Shown here piece by piece: positions 1 to 6,771 of a stretch of 9,119 nt of DNA (its first letter is position 1; every line of letters begins with the position of its first letter). The notes below the pieces were generated by a model. That model was not told where the DNA came from, ran no database searches, and worked only from the letters and a program-made list of their open reading frames with translations. The DNA is from AV17 sp046262735 (lineage in GTDB: Bacteria; Verrucomicrobiota; Verrucomicrobiia; Chthoniobacterales; UBA10450): NCBI GenBank assembly GCA_046262735.1, contig JBHEMD010000081.1, forward strand, positions 1 through 9,119. Direction: 5' to 3'. A program made the translations under genes and the position numbers.

Positions 1-887
1 ACCATGCGTTTGAGGTCGCGCTGCGCCCACGCGGCCAGGGGCGCGAACACGATCGAGCAAACGGCGAGCGTCAGCAGCCATGGGCGGGCGATTTTGATTT
101 CATTTGGGAACAACGGGAGCAATAGCCGGATAAAACCGTAAACGCCCATTTTTGAGAGCGCGCCGGTCAGCACAATCGCCACTCCGCTCGGCGCGGCGGC
201 GTAAGCGTCGGGCAGCCAGGTGTGAAATGGAAATAGCGGCACCTTGACGGCGAGCCCAATGAAAATGCCGGCGAACGCAAGCCACGCGAGATTCCCCGGA
301 AGCAAACCGCCTTTGCCGAGGCCGGCCAGCCGGACGAAGTCGAACGTTCCGGTCGCCAGGTAAATCCCGAGAAAGGCGAGCAGCATCGCCACGCTCCCGA
401 GAAAAGTGTAGAGAAAGAATTTCACCGCGGCGGTGTCGCGATTCTCACCGCCCCAAAGTTTGATGAGCAGGAACGCCGGGATCAGGCTCATCTCGTAAAA
501 CAAAAACCAGAGGACAAAATTCTGCGCGGTGAACGTGCCGTAGAGCGCCGATTGCATCACCAGCATGACAGCGCAAAAGCCGCGGTCCCCTCGTTGGGCG
601 AGCAATCCGAACGGAACGACAATCGAGGTGAGCAACACGAGGAGCAGACTCAAACCGTCGATACCGACAAAGTACTCGGCGCCAATGGCGGGAACCCAGG
701 TGTGCCGCTCGACAAATTGCAGCCAGATCGCGCGGGAATCGAAGCGCCACCACAGAAGCAACGGGCACGCTGCGGAGATGACAGTGCAAATGAGGGCAAT
801 CGGACGCGCATTGCGGTGCGGCCACATCCAGACCGCAAATGCGCCCAGGAGCGGGATGCAAACCAGCGCAGTGATTAACCCAACCAT
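1..887 (-). CDS. nuoM: NADH-quinone oxidoreductase subunit M, 5' part (runs off the left edge)
   Basis: This is one of the three antiporter-like, proton-pumping membrane subunits of complex I. The frame is open from an ATG at 887-885 to base 1, giving the first 295 residues of a protein that is usually about 490-540 aa, so the C-terminal part lies outside the window. The N-terminus is a run of hydrophobic helices. The family's key charged residues are visible: Glu132 in FYEMSLIPAF, Lys215 in AVKVPLFPFHTWLPDAY (about 213-229) and Lys246 in SKMGVYGF. These correspond to the TM5 glutamate and the TM7 and TM8 lysines of the proton channel. The start lies 13 bp inside the end of nuoL, which suggests translational coupling. 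The HTWLPDAY motif alone would also fit NuoL or NuoN, but the FYEMSLIP stretch and the position after nuoL point to NuoM. Confidence 0.95.
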   Translation of the reverse strand, partial: MVGLITALVCIPLLGAFAVWMWPHRNARPIALICTVISAACPLLLWWRFDSRAIWLQFVERHTWVPAIGAEYFVGIDGLSLLLVLLTSIVVPFGLLAQRGDRGFCAVMLVMQSALYGTFTAQNFVLWFLFYEMSLIPAFLLIKLWGGENRDTAAVKFFLYTFLGSVAMLLAFLGIYLATGTFDFVRLAGLGKGGLLPGNLAWLAFAGIFIGLAVKVPLFPFHTWLPDAYAAAPSGVAIVLTGALSKMGVYGFIRLLLPLFPNEIKIARPWLLTLAVCSIVFAPLAAWAQRDLKRM

Positions 888-2845
888 GCGTAAAGAAGCA
901 GCAGCGCCACCGCGCCGAGCGCAATCGCGCCCAGATAGCGTTGGATTTGTCCCGAGTGCCAGCCGGACATGACACGGCCAAGCATGCGTCCACCCATCAT
1001 CGTTTCATCCACGCCGGTGTTGATCGCGCGCTCGTCAACGTTCGTGGTCAAAATCCCGAAGAGTTGTCCGAGACCACCGACTGCGCGCACGGCAGCGTCC
1101 CAAACGTTTCGGTCGAGCCAATCACTGAGGCGTGCCGCTGTTCGGCTCCAGAGAATAACGGTTTTGTCATACAACTCATCGAGCCACATGCGATTCGCCA
1201 AAAATTCGAAACCCGCCGGCTGAGCGCGCTCGAGCGGGTCACGTTGTCGATCTCGCACTGTTGCGCGATAAAAGAACGCGCCCAAACCGATCCCAGCTGC
1301 GACGAGCACCACGGACGTGAGCATCATCGGTTGGAATAATTTCGTTAGATCGACCGGCGGGGTTTCGCCTGCCAAATAACGATCCAGCCATGGCCACGCC
1401 GGCGTGAGCACAACGCTGAACGCGACCGTGCAGATCGCGAGCACAACCAGCGGGATCGTCATTACGCGCGGACTTTCGTGCGCATTGGGTCCGCGCTCGC
1501 CGAAAAAGACGTAGATGACCTGACGCGTCATGTAGAGCGCGGTGAGAACGACGCCAGCGACGAGCAGGAAGTACGGCGCGCGCGAGCCTGGCCAGTGCGA
1601 CGTCGCCAGCAGAATTTCTTCTTTCGTCCAGCCGCCGCAAAAGAACAGCGGCAGGCCGCTGAGTGCCATCGTGCCAACGGCGTAGGTTAAAAATGTGATC
1701 GGCATCGCTCGGCGCAGACCGCCCATTTTGCGAATGTCCTGTTCGTGATGCAGGCCGTGAATGACCGAGCCGGCGCCGAGAAAGAGGAGCGCCTTGAAAA
1801 AACCGTGCGCAAGAAGATGCGCTATGCCGGCGACGACGCCGCCCACGCCTAACGACACCATCATTAGCCCGAGCTGCGAGACGGTCGAGTAGGCGAGGAT
1901 GCGCTTGATATCGAACTGCGCGACGGCGATCAGCGCGGCCATCAAACCGGTAATCACGCCGATCCAGACGACGACCGTGAGCGAGGGCGTGACGCCGTTA
2001 ATTGCACCGACAGAAAAAATCGGGTAGACGCGCGCGACGAGGAACACGCCGGCCGCCACCATGGTCGCGGCATGAATGAGCGCGCTCACTGGCGTCGGGC
2101 CTTCCATCGCGTCCGGCAACCAGACGTGGAGCGGGAACTGGCCGGACTTACCCATTGCCCCGACGAAGATCAGCAGCGCGATGAATGTCGCGCTGCCACC
2201 CAGTGCGGCGAGTGCCGCACTTTCCAGGCAGCCGCGACCGCCGTCGTAAAAGAGCAATGTGCCGCTGCTGTGATAGAGCCAGAGCATCCCGAGAAATAAT
2301 CCGAGATCGCCGACGCGCGTAGTGATGAATGCCTTCTTCGCGGCCGCCGCGGCACTCGGCCGCTCAATCCAAAAACCAATCAATAAATACGAGGCGAGAC
2401 CGACCAGCTCCCAAAACATGAAGAAAAGCAGCAGACTGTTGGCGATAACGACGCCGAGCATCGCGCCCGAGAAAAAAGAAAGATAGGCGAAGAAGCGCGT
2501 GAAGTTTTTGTCGTCGGCCATATAACCGATGCTGAAAACGAAAATGCAAAGACCAACCAGCGCGATCATGACGAGCATCGCCGCGGCGAGTGGATCGAGC
2601 ACGAAACCGAGGCGCAACGCCTGATCGCCGAACGTGAACCATGTGAAATTTTCAGTCGCGCGAAAGCCGTGGGTCTGCAGTGTCGTCGTGAGCGCGAAGA
2701 TCGACATCGTCAACGCGACGATCTGCCCGATCACTGTGAGTCCCGCCGCGCTTTTTCGCCGCGAGGTCGGCAAAGCCAAAACTAATAGCGACGCGGTAAT
2801 CGGCACCGCCGGGATCAGCCAGAGGTAAGCAACGGCTGAATTCAT
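875..2845 (-). CDS. nuoL: NADH-quinone oxidoreductase subunit L
   Basis: This is the distal antiporter-like subunit of complex I, which ends in the long lateral helix and contributes to proton pumping. At 656 aa it is full length for the family. The N-terminal Proton_antipo_N-type region (about 65-115) is followed by the main antiporter domain (about 130-420). Conserved residues include Glu146 (MFWELVGLASYLLIGFW), Asp180 (TRVGDLGL), Lys233 (GKSGQFPLHVWLPDAMEG), His258 (ALIHAATMVAAGV), Lys314 (FDIKRILAYSTVSQLG) and Lys351 (HGFFKALLFLGAGSVIH). The C-terminal part (about 480-656) holds the amphipathic lateral helix and a last hydrophobic anchor ending in LLLLYAWLG. The ATG is 18 bp after the nuoK stop. 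I see no clear Shine-Dalgarno sequence, so translation may depend on coupling to nuoK. Confidence 0.98.
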   Translation of the reverse strand: MNSAVAYLWLIPAVPITASLLVLALPTSRRKSAAGLTVIGQIVALTMSIFALTTTLQTHGFRATENFTWFTFGDQALRLGFVLDPLAAAMLVMIALVGLCIFVFSIGYMADDKNFTRFFAYLSFFSGAMLGVVIANSLLLFFMFWELVGLASYLLIGFWIERPSAAAAAKKAFITTRVGDLGLFLGMLWLYHSSGTLLFYDGGRGCLESAALAALGGSATFIALLIFVGAMGKSGQFPLHVWLPDAMEGPTPVSALIHAATMVAAGVFLVARVYPIFSVGAINGVTPSLTVVVWIGVITGLMAALIAVAQFDIKRILAYSTVSQLGLMMVSLGVGGVVAGIAHLLAHGFFKALLFLGAGSVIHGLHHEQDIRKMGGLRRAMPITFLTYAVGTMALSGLPLFFCGGWTKEEILLATSHWPGSRAPYFLLVAGVVLTALYMTRQVIYVFFGERGPNAHESPRVMTIPLVVLAICTVAFSVVLTPAWPWLDRYLAGETPPVDLTKLFQPMMLTSVVLVAAGIGLGAFFYRATVRDRQRDPLERAQPAGFEFLANRMWLDELYDKTVILWSRTAARLSDWLDRNVWDAAVRAVGGLGQLFGILTTNVDERAINTGVDETMMGGRMLGRVMSGWHSGQIQRYLGAIALGAVALLLLYAWLG

Positions 2846-2863
2846 TCGATCACGAGCACGAGA

Positions 2864-3178
2864 TTAGCCTCTTAGCCGGTCGAGCTGATCAACATTGCTC
2901 GTGTGATAATGCCGATAAATCGCGATAACGAGCGCGAGGCCGACCGCGGCTTCCGCAGCGGCGATGGCGATGGAAAAAATCGCGATCATCACTCCGGTGG
3001 GCGGTTGCGGCTGAGGACCGAACCGCCAGAACGCGATGAAGTTCAAATTCGCCGCCGCCAGCATCAGCTCGATCCCGATCAAAATGAAAATCGCGTGACG
3101 CCGGCTGAGCGCAGCAAGGAGGCCGATTGAAAACAGTGCGGCCGAAACGATAAGCAAGATCGACAATGTCGGAATCAT
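2864..3178 (-). CDS. nuoK: NADH-quinone oxidoreductase subunit K
   Basis: This small three-helix membrane subunit of complex I is homologous to MrpC and lies in the proton path between NuoJ and the antiporter-like subunits. Its 104 residues match the usual family length of about 100. The two buried glutamates needed for proton transfer are present: Glu37 in LIGIELMLAAANLNF and Glu76 in AIAAAEAAVGLAL. The start ATG shares bases with the nuoJ stop in an ATGA overlap, and a good purine-rich ribosome binding site (GAGGAGAAG, plus-strand positions about 3181-3189) precedes it. The same frame stays open further upstream to 3400, but that extension is an arginine-rich shadow of nuoJ and is not part of the protein. 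Confidence 0.98.
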   Translation of the reverse strand: MIPTLSILLIVSAALFSIGLLAALSRRHAIFILIGIELMLAAANLNFIAFWRFGPQPQPPTGVMIAIFSIAIAAAEAAVGLALVIAIYRHYHTSNVDQLDRLRG

Positions 3179-3666
3179 CGCTTCTCCTCGATGACAAGAA
3201 TTAACGCGCCGATCAAGGCGGCGGTGAGCAAAAGGCCGACGCATTGCAATGGCCAGACGTAGTTTGTCATCAACAACTCGCCGACGCGTTTCACGGTAAG
3301 CGGTGCGATCTGCGGCGCGGCGGCGGCAAGTGATTGCGTTTTGGAAATCGCCCACGCCAAACCTGCGAACACGGCGATGGCGATAACGACGCCACTCCAA
3401 TTAAATCCGCGGTCTTTCTCTATGTCGCGTCGCGTCAGCAAAATTGTGAAGACGATCAGCACCGCGACGGCGCCGACATAAACGAAAATGAGCACGAGCC
3501 CGACGAATTCAGCGCCGAGCATAAAGAAAAACGCTGCCAGTCCTAGGAACGCGATGACCAGACTGAGCGCGGCATGCATCAGCTTTGGCAGAGTCGCGGC
3601 TGCGAGCCCGCCGGCCAGTGTCAGAATCGCAATCGCGATAAAGGCTGCGCTGCTCATAGAGAGCAT
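3175..3666 (-). CDS. nuoJ: NADH-quinone oxidoreductase subunit J
   Basis: This proximal membrane subunit of complex I has five predicted helices. Its third helix carries the pi-bulge that couples quinone-site changes to the proton channels. The 163-aa product matches the family in helices 1-3: LPKLMHAALSLVIAFLGLA (about 26-44), GAEFVGLVLIFVYVGAVAVL (51-70, with the conserved YVGAVAVL), then IVFTILLT. The weakly conserved loop and the last helices follow, ending LLLTAALIGALILVIEEKR. Two ATG codons are possible starts, at 3666 and at 3657 (Met4), and neither has a visible Shine-Dalgarno sequence. The sequence directly upstream of 3666 is a palindromic repeat. In most bacteria nuoI lies between nuoH and nuoJ; here it does not. 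Confidence 0.96.
   Translation of the reverse strand: MLSMSSAAFIAIAILTLAGGLAAATLPKLMHAALSLVIAFLGLAAFFFMLGAEFVGLVLIFVYVGAVAVLIVFTILLTRRDIEKDRGFNWSGVVIAIAVFAGLAWAISKTQSLAAAAPQIAPLTVKRVGELLMTNYVWPLQCVGLLLTAALIGALILVIEEKR
3180..3190 (-). promoter_or_regulatory. Ribosome binding site of nuoK
   Basis: On the minus strand the sequence CGAGGAGAAGC lies immediately before the nuoK ATG and inside the last codons of nuoJ. It is the clearest Shine-Dalgarno sequence in the window and supports the ATGA-overlap start over the longer open frame. Confidence 0.7.
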
Positions 3667-3667
3667 T

Positions 3668-3727
3668 GTAGGGCGGGCGCGTCGCCTGCCGAATTCAAAA
3701 CGCTGGCAAGCGGAGCGCTTGCCCTAC
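3668..3727. repeat. Inverted pair of GTAG-headed palindromes (REP doublet / REPIN-like)
   Basis: Two related 23-bp units lie head-out in the gap between nuoH and nuoJ. The plus-strand unit is 3668-3690: GTAG at 3668-3671, stem arms GGCGGGCG (3672-3679) and CGCCTGCC (3683-3690), and a 3-nt loop, with one G/T-compatible mismatch. The minus-strand unit is 3727-3705: GTAG at 3727-3724, then perfect arms GGCAAGCG and CGCTTGCC around a 3-nt loop. A 14-bp AT-richer spacer (3691-3704) separates them, and the outer ends form GTAGGGC...GCCCTAC. A GTAG tetranucleotide 5' of a GC-rich imperfect palindrome is the known layout of REP sequences mobilised by RAYT (TnpA_REP) transposases. No RAYT gene is in this window. 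In nuo mRNA both hairpins can form, and the second ends one base from the nuoJ start. Confidence 0.75.
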
Positions 3728-3754
3728 GATAGCTGAGCTCGTTAAGAGCATGGT

Positions 3755-4942
3755 TCATTCGGCGAAACGATATGTGCGCGGCGCAAATTTCCGGCGCGTA
3801 TCGAGCAAGATCGACAATGCTGTGTAAACCGTGGCGATGACGACGAACGACCAAAGCCACCCGCGCAAGCCGCGGCCGGTGTAATGCCAGACGGCCGCGG
3901 CGATGACGCACGTGAACGCCATCGGGAGCATGAATTTCCAGGCGAAATTCATGATCTGGTCCACCCGGGTGCGGGGCAGCGTTCCCCGGACCCAGATGTA
4001 AACGAAGAGCAAGACCGACAACTTGGCGAAGAACCAGATGTAGGACGGAACGAACTCGAGAAAACGAAGCGGCGCGTGCCATCCACCAAGGAACACCGTC
4101 ACCCCAAGACCGCTGATGGCGAACATGCCGATGTATTCGGCCATGAAAAAGGTCGCGTACTTGAACCCCGAATATTCGGTCATGTGACCGGCAACGATTT
4201 CGGATTCGCCCTCCGGCACATCGAACGGCGTGCGGTTCGATTCGACGAGACCGGAAACGAAAAACAGCATGAACGCGGTTGCGCCCCACGGCGTAAAAAC
4301 GAACCAACGCGGGACGAACCCGAACAAGTAACCGCCTTGCGCATCGACGATGAGATTGGGATTGAGCGAGCCGACGATCATCACCACCGGCAGCACGGTG
4401 ATGATTAGCGGCAGTTCGTAGCTGATCATCTGCGCGATCGCCCGCATCGCACCGAGCATGGAAAATTTGTTGTTGCTTCCCCAACCGGCCATGAACACCG
4501 CGAGCTCGGTGGTCGATCCAACGGCAAAGAAAAAGAGAATCCCGCCGTCGATTGTGAATGGAGTCATGTTCCGGCCATAGGGAATCACGCCGAGCGCGAG
4601 AATTGCCGCCGCCGCGATCAGAATCGGCGCAAGAAAGTGCACAAGTTTGTCGGCGCGCTCCGGGACGACGTCTTCCTTGATCAACATTTTGATCCCGTCG
4701 GCGACCGGTTGAAACAAACCGAACGGCCCGACACGATTTGGGCCGTAACGATTTTGCATCCGCCCGAGAATTTTTCGTTCGAGCACCGAAATGAGGGCGA
4801 ACAACGTCAAAAATACGCCGAGCAACGCGAAAATGTTAATGAGCGCGGAGGCAATCTGAACCGTCCAATCCGGTGCACCGGCCAGCCAGGAGAGCAGCCA
4901 CTGTTTTGCGCGAATAAAGATTTGATCGACAGAATCGCTCAC
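3755..4942 (-). CDS. nuoH: NADH-quinone oxidoreductase subunit H
   Basis: This membrane subunit anchors the peripheral arm of complex I and forms much of the quinone-access tunnel and the E-channel. The 395-aa product has the complete family pattern. The first signature is ERKILGRMQNRYGPNRVGP (about 55-73), followed by ADGIKMLIKED (81-91). The second region is RTPFDVPEGESEIVAGHM (237-254) with EYSGFKYATFFMAEY (256-270), rich in the acidic residues of the E-channel. The late WVRGTLPRTRVDQIM motif (317-331) is also present. The start is a GTG at 4942-4940; the next in-frame Met (Met62) would cut into the first signature, so GTG or a nearby non-ATG start is required. It lies 34 bp after the MFS gene on the same strand and could be co-transcribed with it. 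An 88-bp gap with a repeat pair separates it from nuoJ. Confidence 0.97.
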   Translation of the reverse strand: MSDSVDQIFIRAKQWLLSWLAGAPDWTVQIASALINIFALLGVFLTLFALISVLERKILGRMQNRYGPNRVGPFGLFQPVADGIKMLIKEDVVPERADKLVHFLAPILIAAAAILALGVIPYGRNMTPFTIDGGILFFFAVGSTTELAVFMAGWGSNNKFSMLGAMRAIAQMISYELPLIITVLPVVMIVGSLNPNLIVDAQGGYLFGFVPRWFVFTPWGATAFMLFFVSGLVESNRTPFDVPEGESEIVAGHMTEYSGFKYATFFMAEYIGMFAISGLGVTVFLGGWHAPLRFLEFVPSYIWFFAKLSVLLFVYIWVRGTLPRTRVDQIMNFAWKFMLPMAFTCVIAAAVWHYTGRGLRGWLWSFVVIATVYTALSILLDTRRKFAPRTYRFAE

Positions 4943-4976
4943 GCTCGAGGAAGAAAAACGATCAGCGATTGTTTAA

Positions 4977-6203
4977 TCAAGGAAGAACCGCTTCGCGCGA
5001 AAGCGCGGGAACTTGCCGGGAATTTATTCTTTGCAGCGCGAAGAGGCCGCCGGCGATGAAAATAAACGCAAGTAAAGCCTCGGCGTTTAGCATCCAGCCT
5101 CCGCCGAAGCGATCGTGGACCCAGCCATTGAACGCAGTCATATAGGCGACAGGAATATTGCCAAGCGATTGGCAGATTGCGTACTTGGTTGACGCGACAC
5201 CGCGCCCGATCGCGTGAACGACCAGGGCGGAAAAGGCCGCATAGCCTGCGCCGACGAAAAATGCATAAACCAGAACACCGACTGCATACGCGGTCGATGT
5301 CCATGGCGATATCGAGATGATCATTGCGGCGCACGCGAGCGCAACGCCGAAACCAAAGTAAGACCACCATCGGCCAAGCCGATCGGCGATCCATCCGCCG
5401 AGCAAACAGCCCAGCGCACAAACAATTCCATTCAGGACACCGGTCACGAGCGCGACCATGTGCGGGCCGGCGTGCCAGTCCGGCGCGACCGCCGACCAGA
5501 GGTTGTTCATGGCACCGGCGCCGATTGGCGAAGTAACCAGGATGAGGGTGAGGAGCGGAATCGGGGACCGCAGCATCGCGAGAATGTCACGCCCCGTCAG
5601 GCGCATGCGTTCGCGAAAACCAAACCCGGCAACGACACGGAAATCGGCGGCGAAAAGGATTGCGCTTGCGGCGGCGACCATCCCCAGAGCGAGCGCAGCG
5701 CCGGCCACTTCCTTGGAAAAATGTACGCCGAGCCAGACCCCCAGGCCGCCGCCAATTCCGTTCCCGCCGAGATTGCCCGCCTGATACCAACCGGCCGCGC
5801 GTCCCTTTGCTTCTTCCGGCACGGTATAAGCCATGAGCGCGCCCATGGGCAAAACCACGAACGTGACCGCGATTTGTGAGATTAAAACCATCGCGGTGAG
5901 AAGCGCGATCGCGCTTTGTTGGAAAGGAACAATGCCGAGAAGAAACAAAGTCGCAGCGGCCACACCGACTGCGAGCAGATACCAGCGACGCGGCGTTAAC
6001 GTTAGATCGACAATCGGTCCCCAAAAAAAGAGCCAGACATTGGCGGAGACGCCGAGGGCGACGATCGCTCCGGCGGCGGCGACGGAAAAGCCGGCGCGCG
6101 TCAGAAAAAATGGCAGGGTGATCGAAACAAAGCCGGAGCTGATGCCATAAGGCAGCAACAGGAAAAACAACGTAACCGGCCGGGTTGTTTCGCGTTTGCG
6201 CAC
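4977..6203 (-). CDS. MFS permease, AmpG/PAT-like
   Basis: This 408-aa integral membrane protein has about 12 hydrophobic helices in two halves, typical of a major facilitator superfamily transporter. The first half (LPYGISSGF at 17-25, then FFWGPIVD at 59-66 and the TPRRWYLL loop) resembles the AmpG/PAT branch, whose members move muropeptides, acetyl-CoA or other solutes. The second half carries GGWIADRLGR (269-278), an MFS motif-A-like loop. The substrate cannot be told from sequence. The start is a GTG at 6203-6201, forced by an in-frame stop (the end of the nucleotidyltransferase gene) only two codons upstream. No Shine-Dalgarno sequence is obvious. The gene is not a complex I component, yet it sits tandem with nuoH with a 34-bp gap and no visible terminator, so some transcription into nuoH is plausible. 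A generic MFS assignment is safe; the AmpG-like call is moderate. Confidence 0.85.
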   Translation of the reverse strand: MRKRETTRPVTLFFLLLPYGISSGFVSITLPFFLTRAGFSVAAAGAIVALGVSANVWLFFWGPIVDLTLTPRRWYLLAVGVAAATLFLLGIVPFQQSAIALLTAMVLISQIAVTFVVLPMGALMAYTVPEEAKGRAAGWYQAGNLGGNGIGGGLGVWLGVHFSKEVAGAALALGMVAAASAILFAADFRVVAGFGFRERMRLTGRDILAMLRSPIPLLTLILVTSPIGAGAMNNLWSAVAPDWHAGPHMVALVTGVLNGIVCALGCLLGGWIADRLGRWWSYFGFGVALACAAMIISISPWTSTAYAVGVLVYAFFVGAGYAAFSALVVHAIGRGVASTKYAICQSLGNIPVAYMTAFNGWVHDRFGGGWMLNAEALLAFIFIAGGLFALQRINSRQVPALSREAVLP

Positions 6204-6209
6204 GAGGGA

Positions 6210-6653
6210 TTAGTTTTCCAGAGATTCGAGATCTGCCAGATCCTGCGCGCGCCCGACAGCGCGTTTGTTGCGAATCAAACAATCTTTTGCCAGCACGAAC
6301 ACCGGAATCCCGTCAAGCTGGGCGTGAATTCTCGTTGCAAACGCTTCGTTCGTGTTGACGCCGGAGATGCTGGTCAGCAGATCGATCCGCTGTGGAGCGC
6401 GGCCGAGCTGAATCATTTGCTCAGCCTCGAGGAAATCTGTTTCCTTTAAGCCGGACTGAGCAAAACCGAAGTCATACAACAAATCGACAAGCAGGCGCGC
6501 GTTTGCCGGTGTCGGACGGATCAGGATGTCCAAGTCGCCCGTGTATCGCGGGCGCCCGTGAAATGCCAAGCTCTGCGCCCCGACGATGACGTAATCAACG
6601 CCGCGGGAGTTTAATAATTCGAGAAACTCTCTCCAGTCTTTGCTCAGGCGCAT
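6210..6653 (-). CDS. Pol-beta-like nucleotidyltransferase-fold protein (DUF6036/MNT-like)
   Basis: The 147-aa product has a minimal nucleotidyltransferase fold. The segment DYVIVGAQSLAFHGRPRYTGDLDILI (20-45) fits the pattern Gly-x-Ser-x-x-x-His-Gly, Pro-Arg-x-Thr, Asp-x-Asp, with Asp40 and Asp42 as the metal-binding pair. A third acidic residue is Asp91 in PQRIDLLTSI. The C-terminal KRAVGRAQDLADLESL (130-145) matches the GR-x-(K/Q)DLADLE ending common in small stand-alone NTases. Such proteins occur in toxin-antitoxin-like pairs (MNT, AbiEii relatives), but the substrate and role of this subgroup are unknown to me. The ATG at 6653 is chosen because the longer open frame upstream (to 6842) is a shadow of the preceding small gene. 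That gene overlaps by 59 bp, suggesting coupled translation. The stop codon is two codons before, and in frame with, the MFS start. Confidence 0.85.
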   Translation of the reverse strand: MRLSKDWREFLELLNSRGVDYVIVGAQSLAFHGRPRYTGDLDILIRPTPANARLLVDLLYDFGFAQSGLKETDFLEAEQMIQLGRAPQRIDLLTSISGVNTNEAFATRIHAQLDGIPVFVLAKDCLIRNKRAVGRAQDLADLESLEN

Positions 6654-6771
6654 GGTTGAGGAGTTCGACCAGCAATCGCAGCCGCTCGTTGCCGGTGAGT
6701 TTTTTGTAAAAATCACGATCGGCCCGGTCGGCCTCGGCAAAGCTGCGGAATTTTTTAACCGTCTTTTCCAC
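6595..6771 (-). CDS. Small conserved-looking protein paired with the nucleotidyltransferase
   Basis: This is a 58-aa, highly charged, soluble and mainly helical protein, of the form EKTVKKFRSFAEADRADR...DFYKKLTGNERLRLLVELL and ending in ERVSRIIKLPRR. I recall similar short proteins (a basic strand, an 'F-x-S/N-F-x-E-A-x-x-A-(D/E)' segment, then 'LxxxERLxxLLxLL') encoded directly before DUF6036-type nucleotidyltransferases, so the two are likely partners. Its function is unknown and I see no named domain. The start is uncertain: GTG at 6771 fits the family N-terminus best. In-frame GTG codons at 6795 (with GGAAAGG just upstream) and 6819 would add 8 or 16 residues and run into the nuoA promoter region. 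It overlaps the nucleotidyltransferase gene by 59 bp in another frame. Confidence 0.65.
   Translation of the reverse strand: MEKTVKKFRSFAEADRADRDFYKKLTGNERLRLLVELLNHAPEQRLERVSRIIKLPRR

Noticed and set aside
445..993. 182-aa open frame on the minus strand across the nuoL/nuoM junction
   Set aside because: It is out of frame with nuoM, is rich in Arg, Cys and His, and has no family resemblance, whereas the nuoM frame matches conserved motifs throughout. It is a GC-driven shadow.
1356..1373. REP-like palindrome (GGCGGGG, loop, CGCCTGCC) inside nuoL
   Set aside because: It has no GTAG head, it has a mismatched arm, and it encodes an uninterrupted part of NuoL. It is probably a chance match.
3179..3400. 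Upstream extension of the nuoK frame, giving a 178-aa product
   Set aside because: The extension is the out-of-frame reading of nuoJ. The ATGA start has a strong ribosome binding site and gives the family's usual length.
3654..4484. 276-aa open frame on the minus strand inside nuoH and the gap after it
   Set aside because: It lies in another frame of a fully conserved nuoH and has the Arg/His-rich composition typical of a shifted reading.
4943..4976. Possible terminator between the MFS gene and nuoH (T-run TTTTTCTT on the minus strand)
   Set aside because: The T-run is not preceded by a stem longer than about 3 bp, so there is no credible intrinsic terminator.
5214..5879. 221-aa open frame on the plus strand, antisense to the MFS gene
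   Set aside because: Its composition is dominated by Arg, Asp and Gly from antisense reading of hydrophobic codons. There is no recognisable domain and no ribosome binding site.
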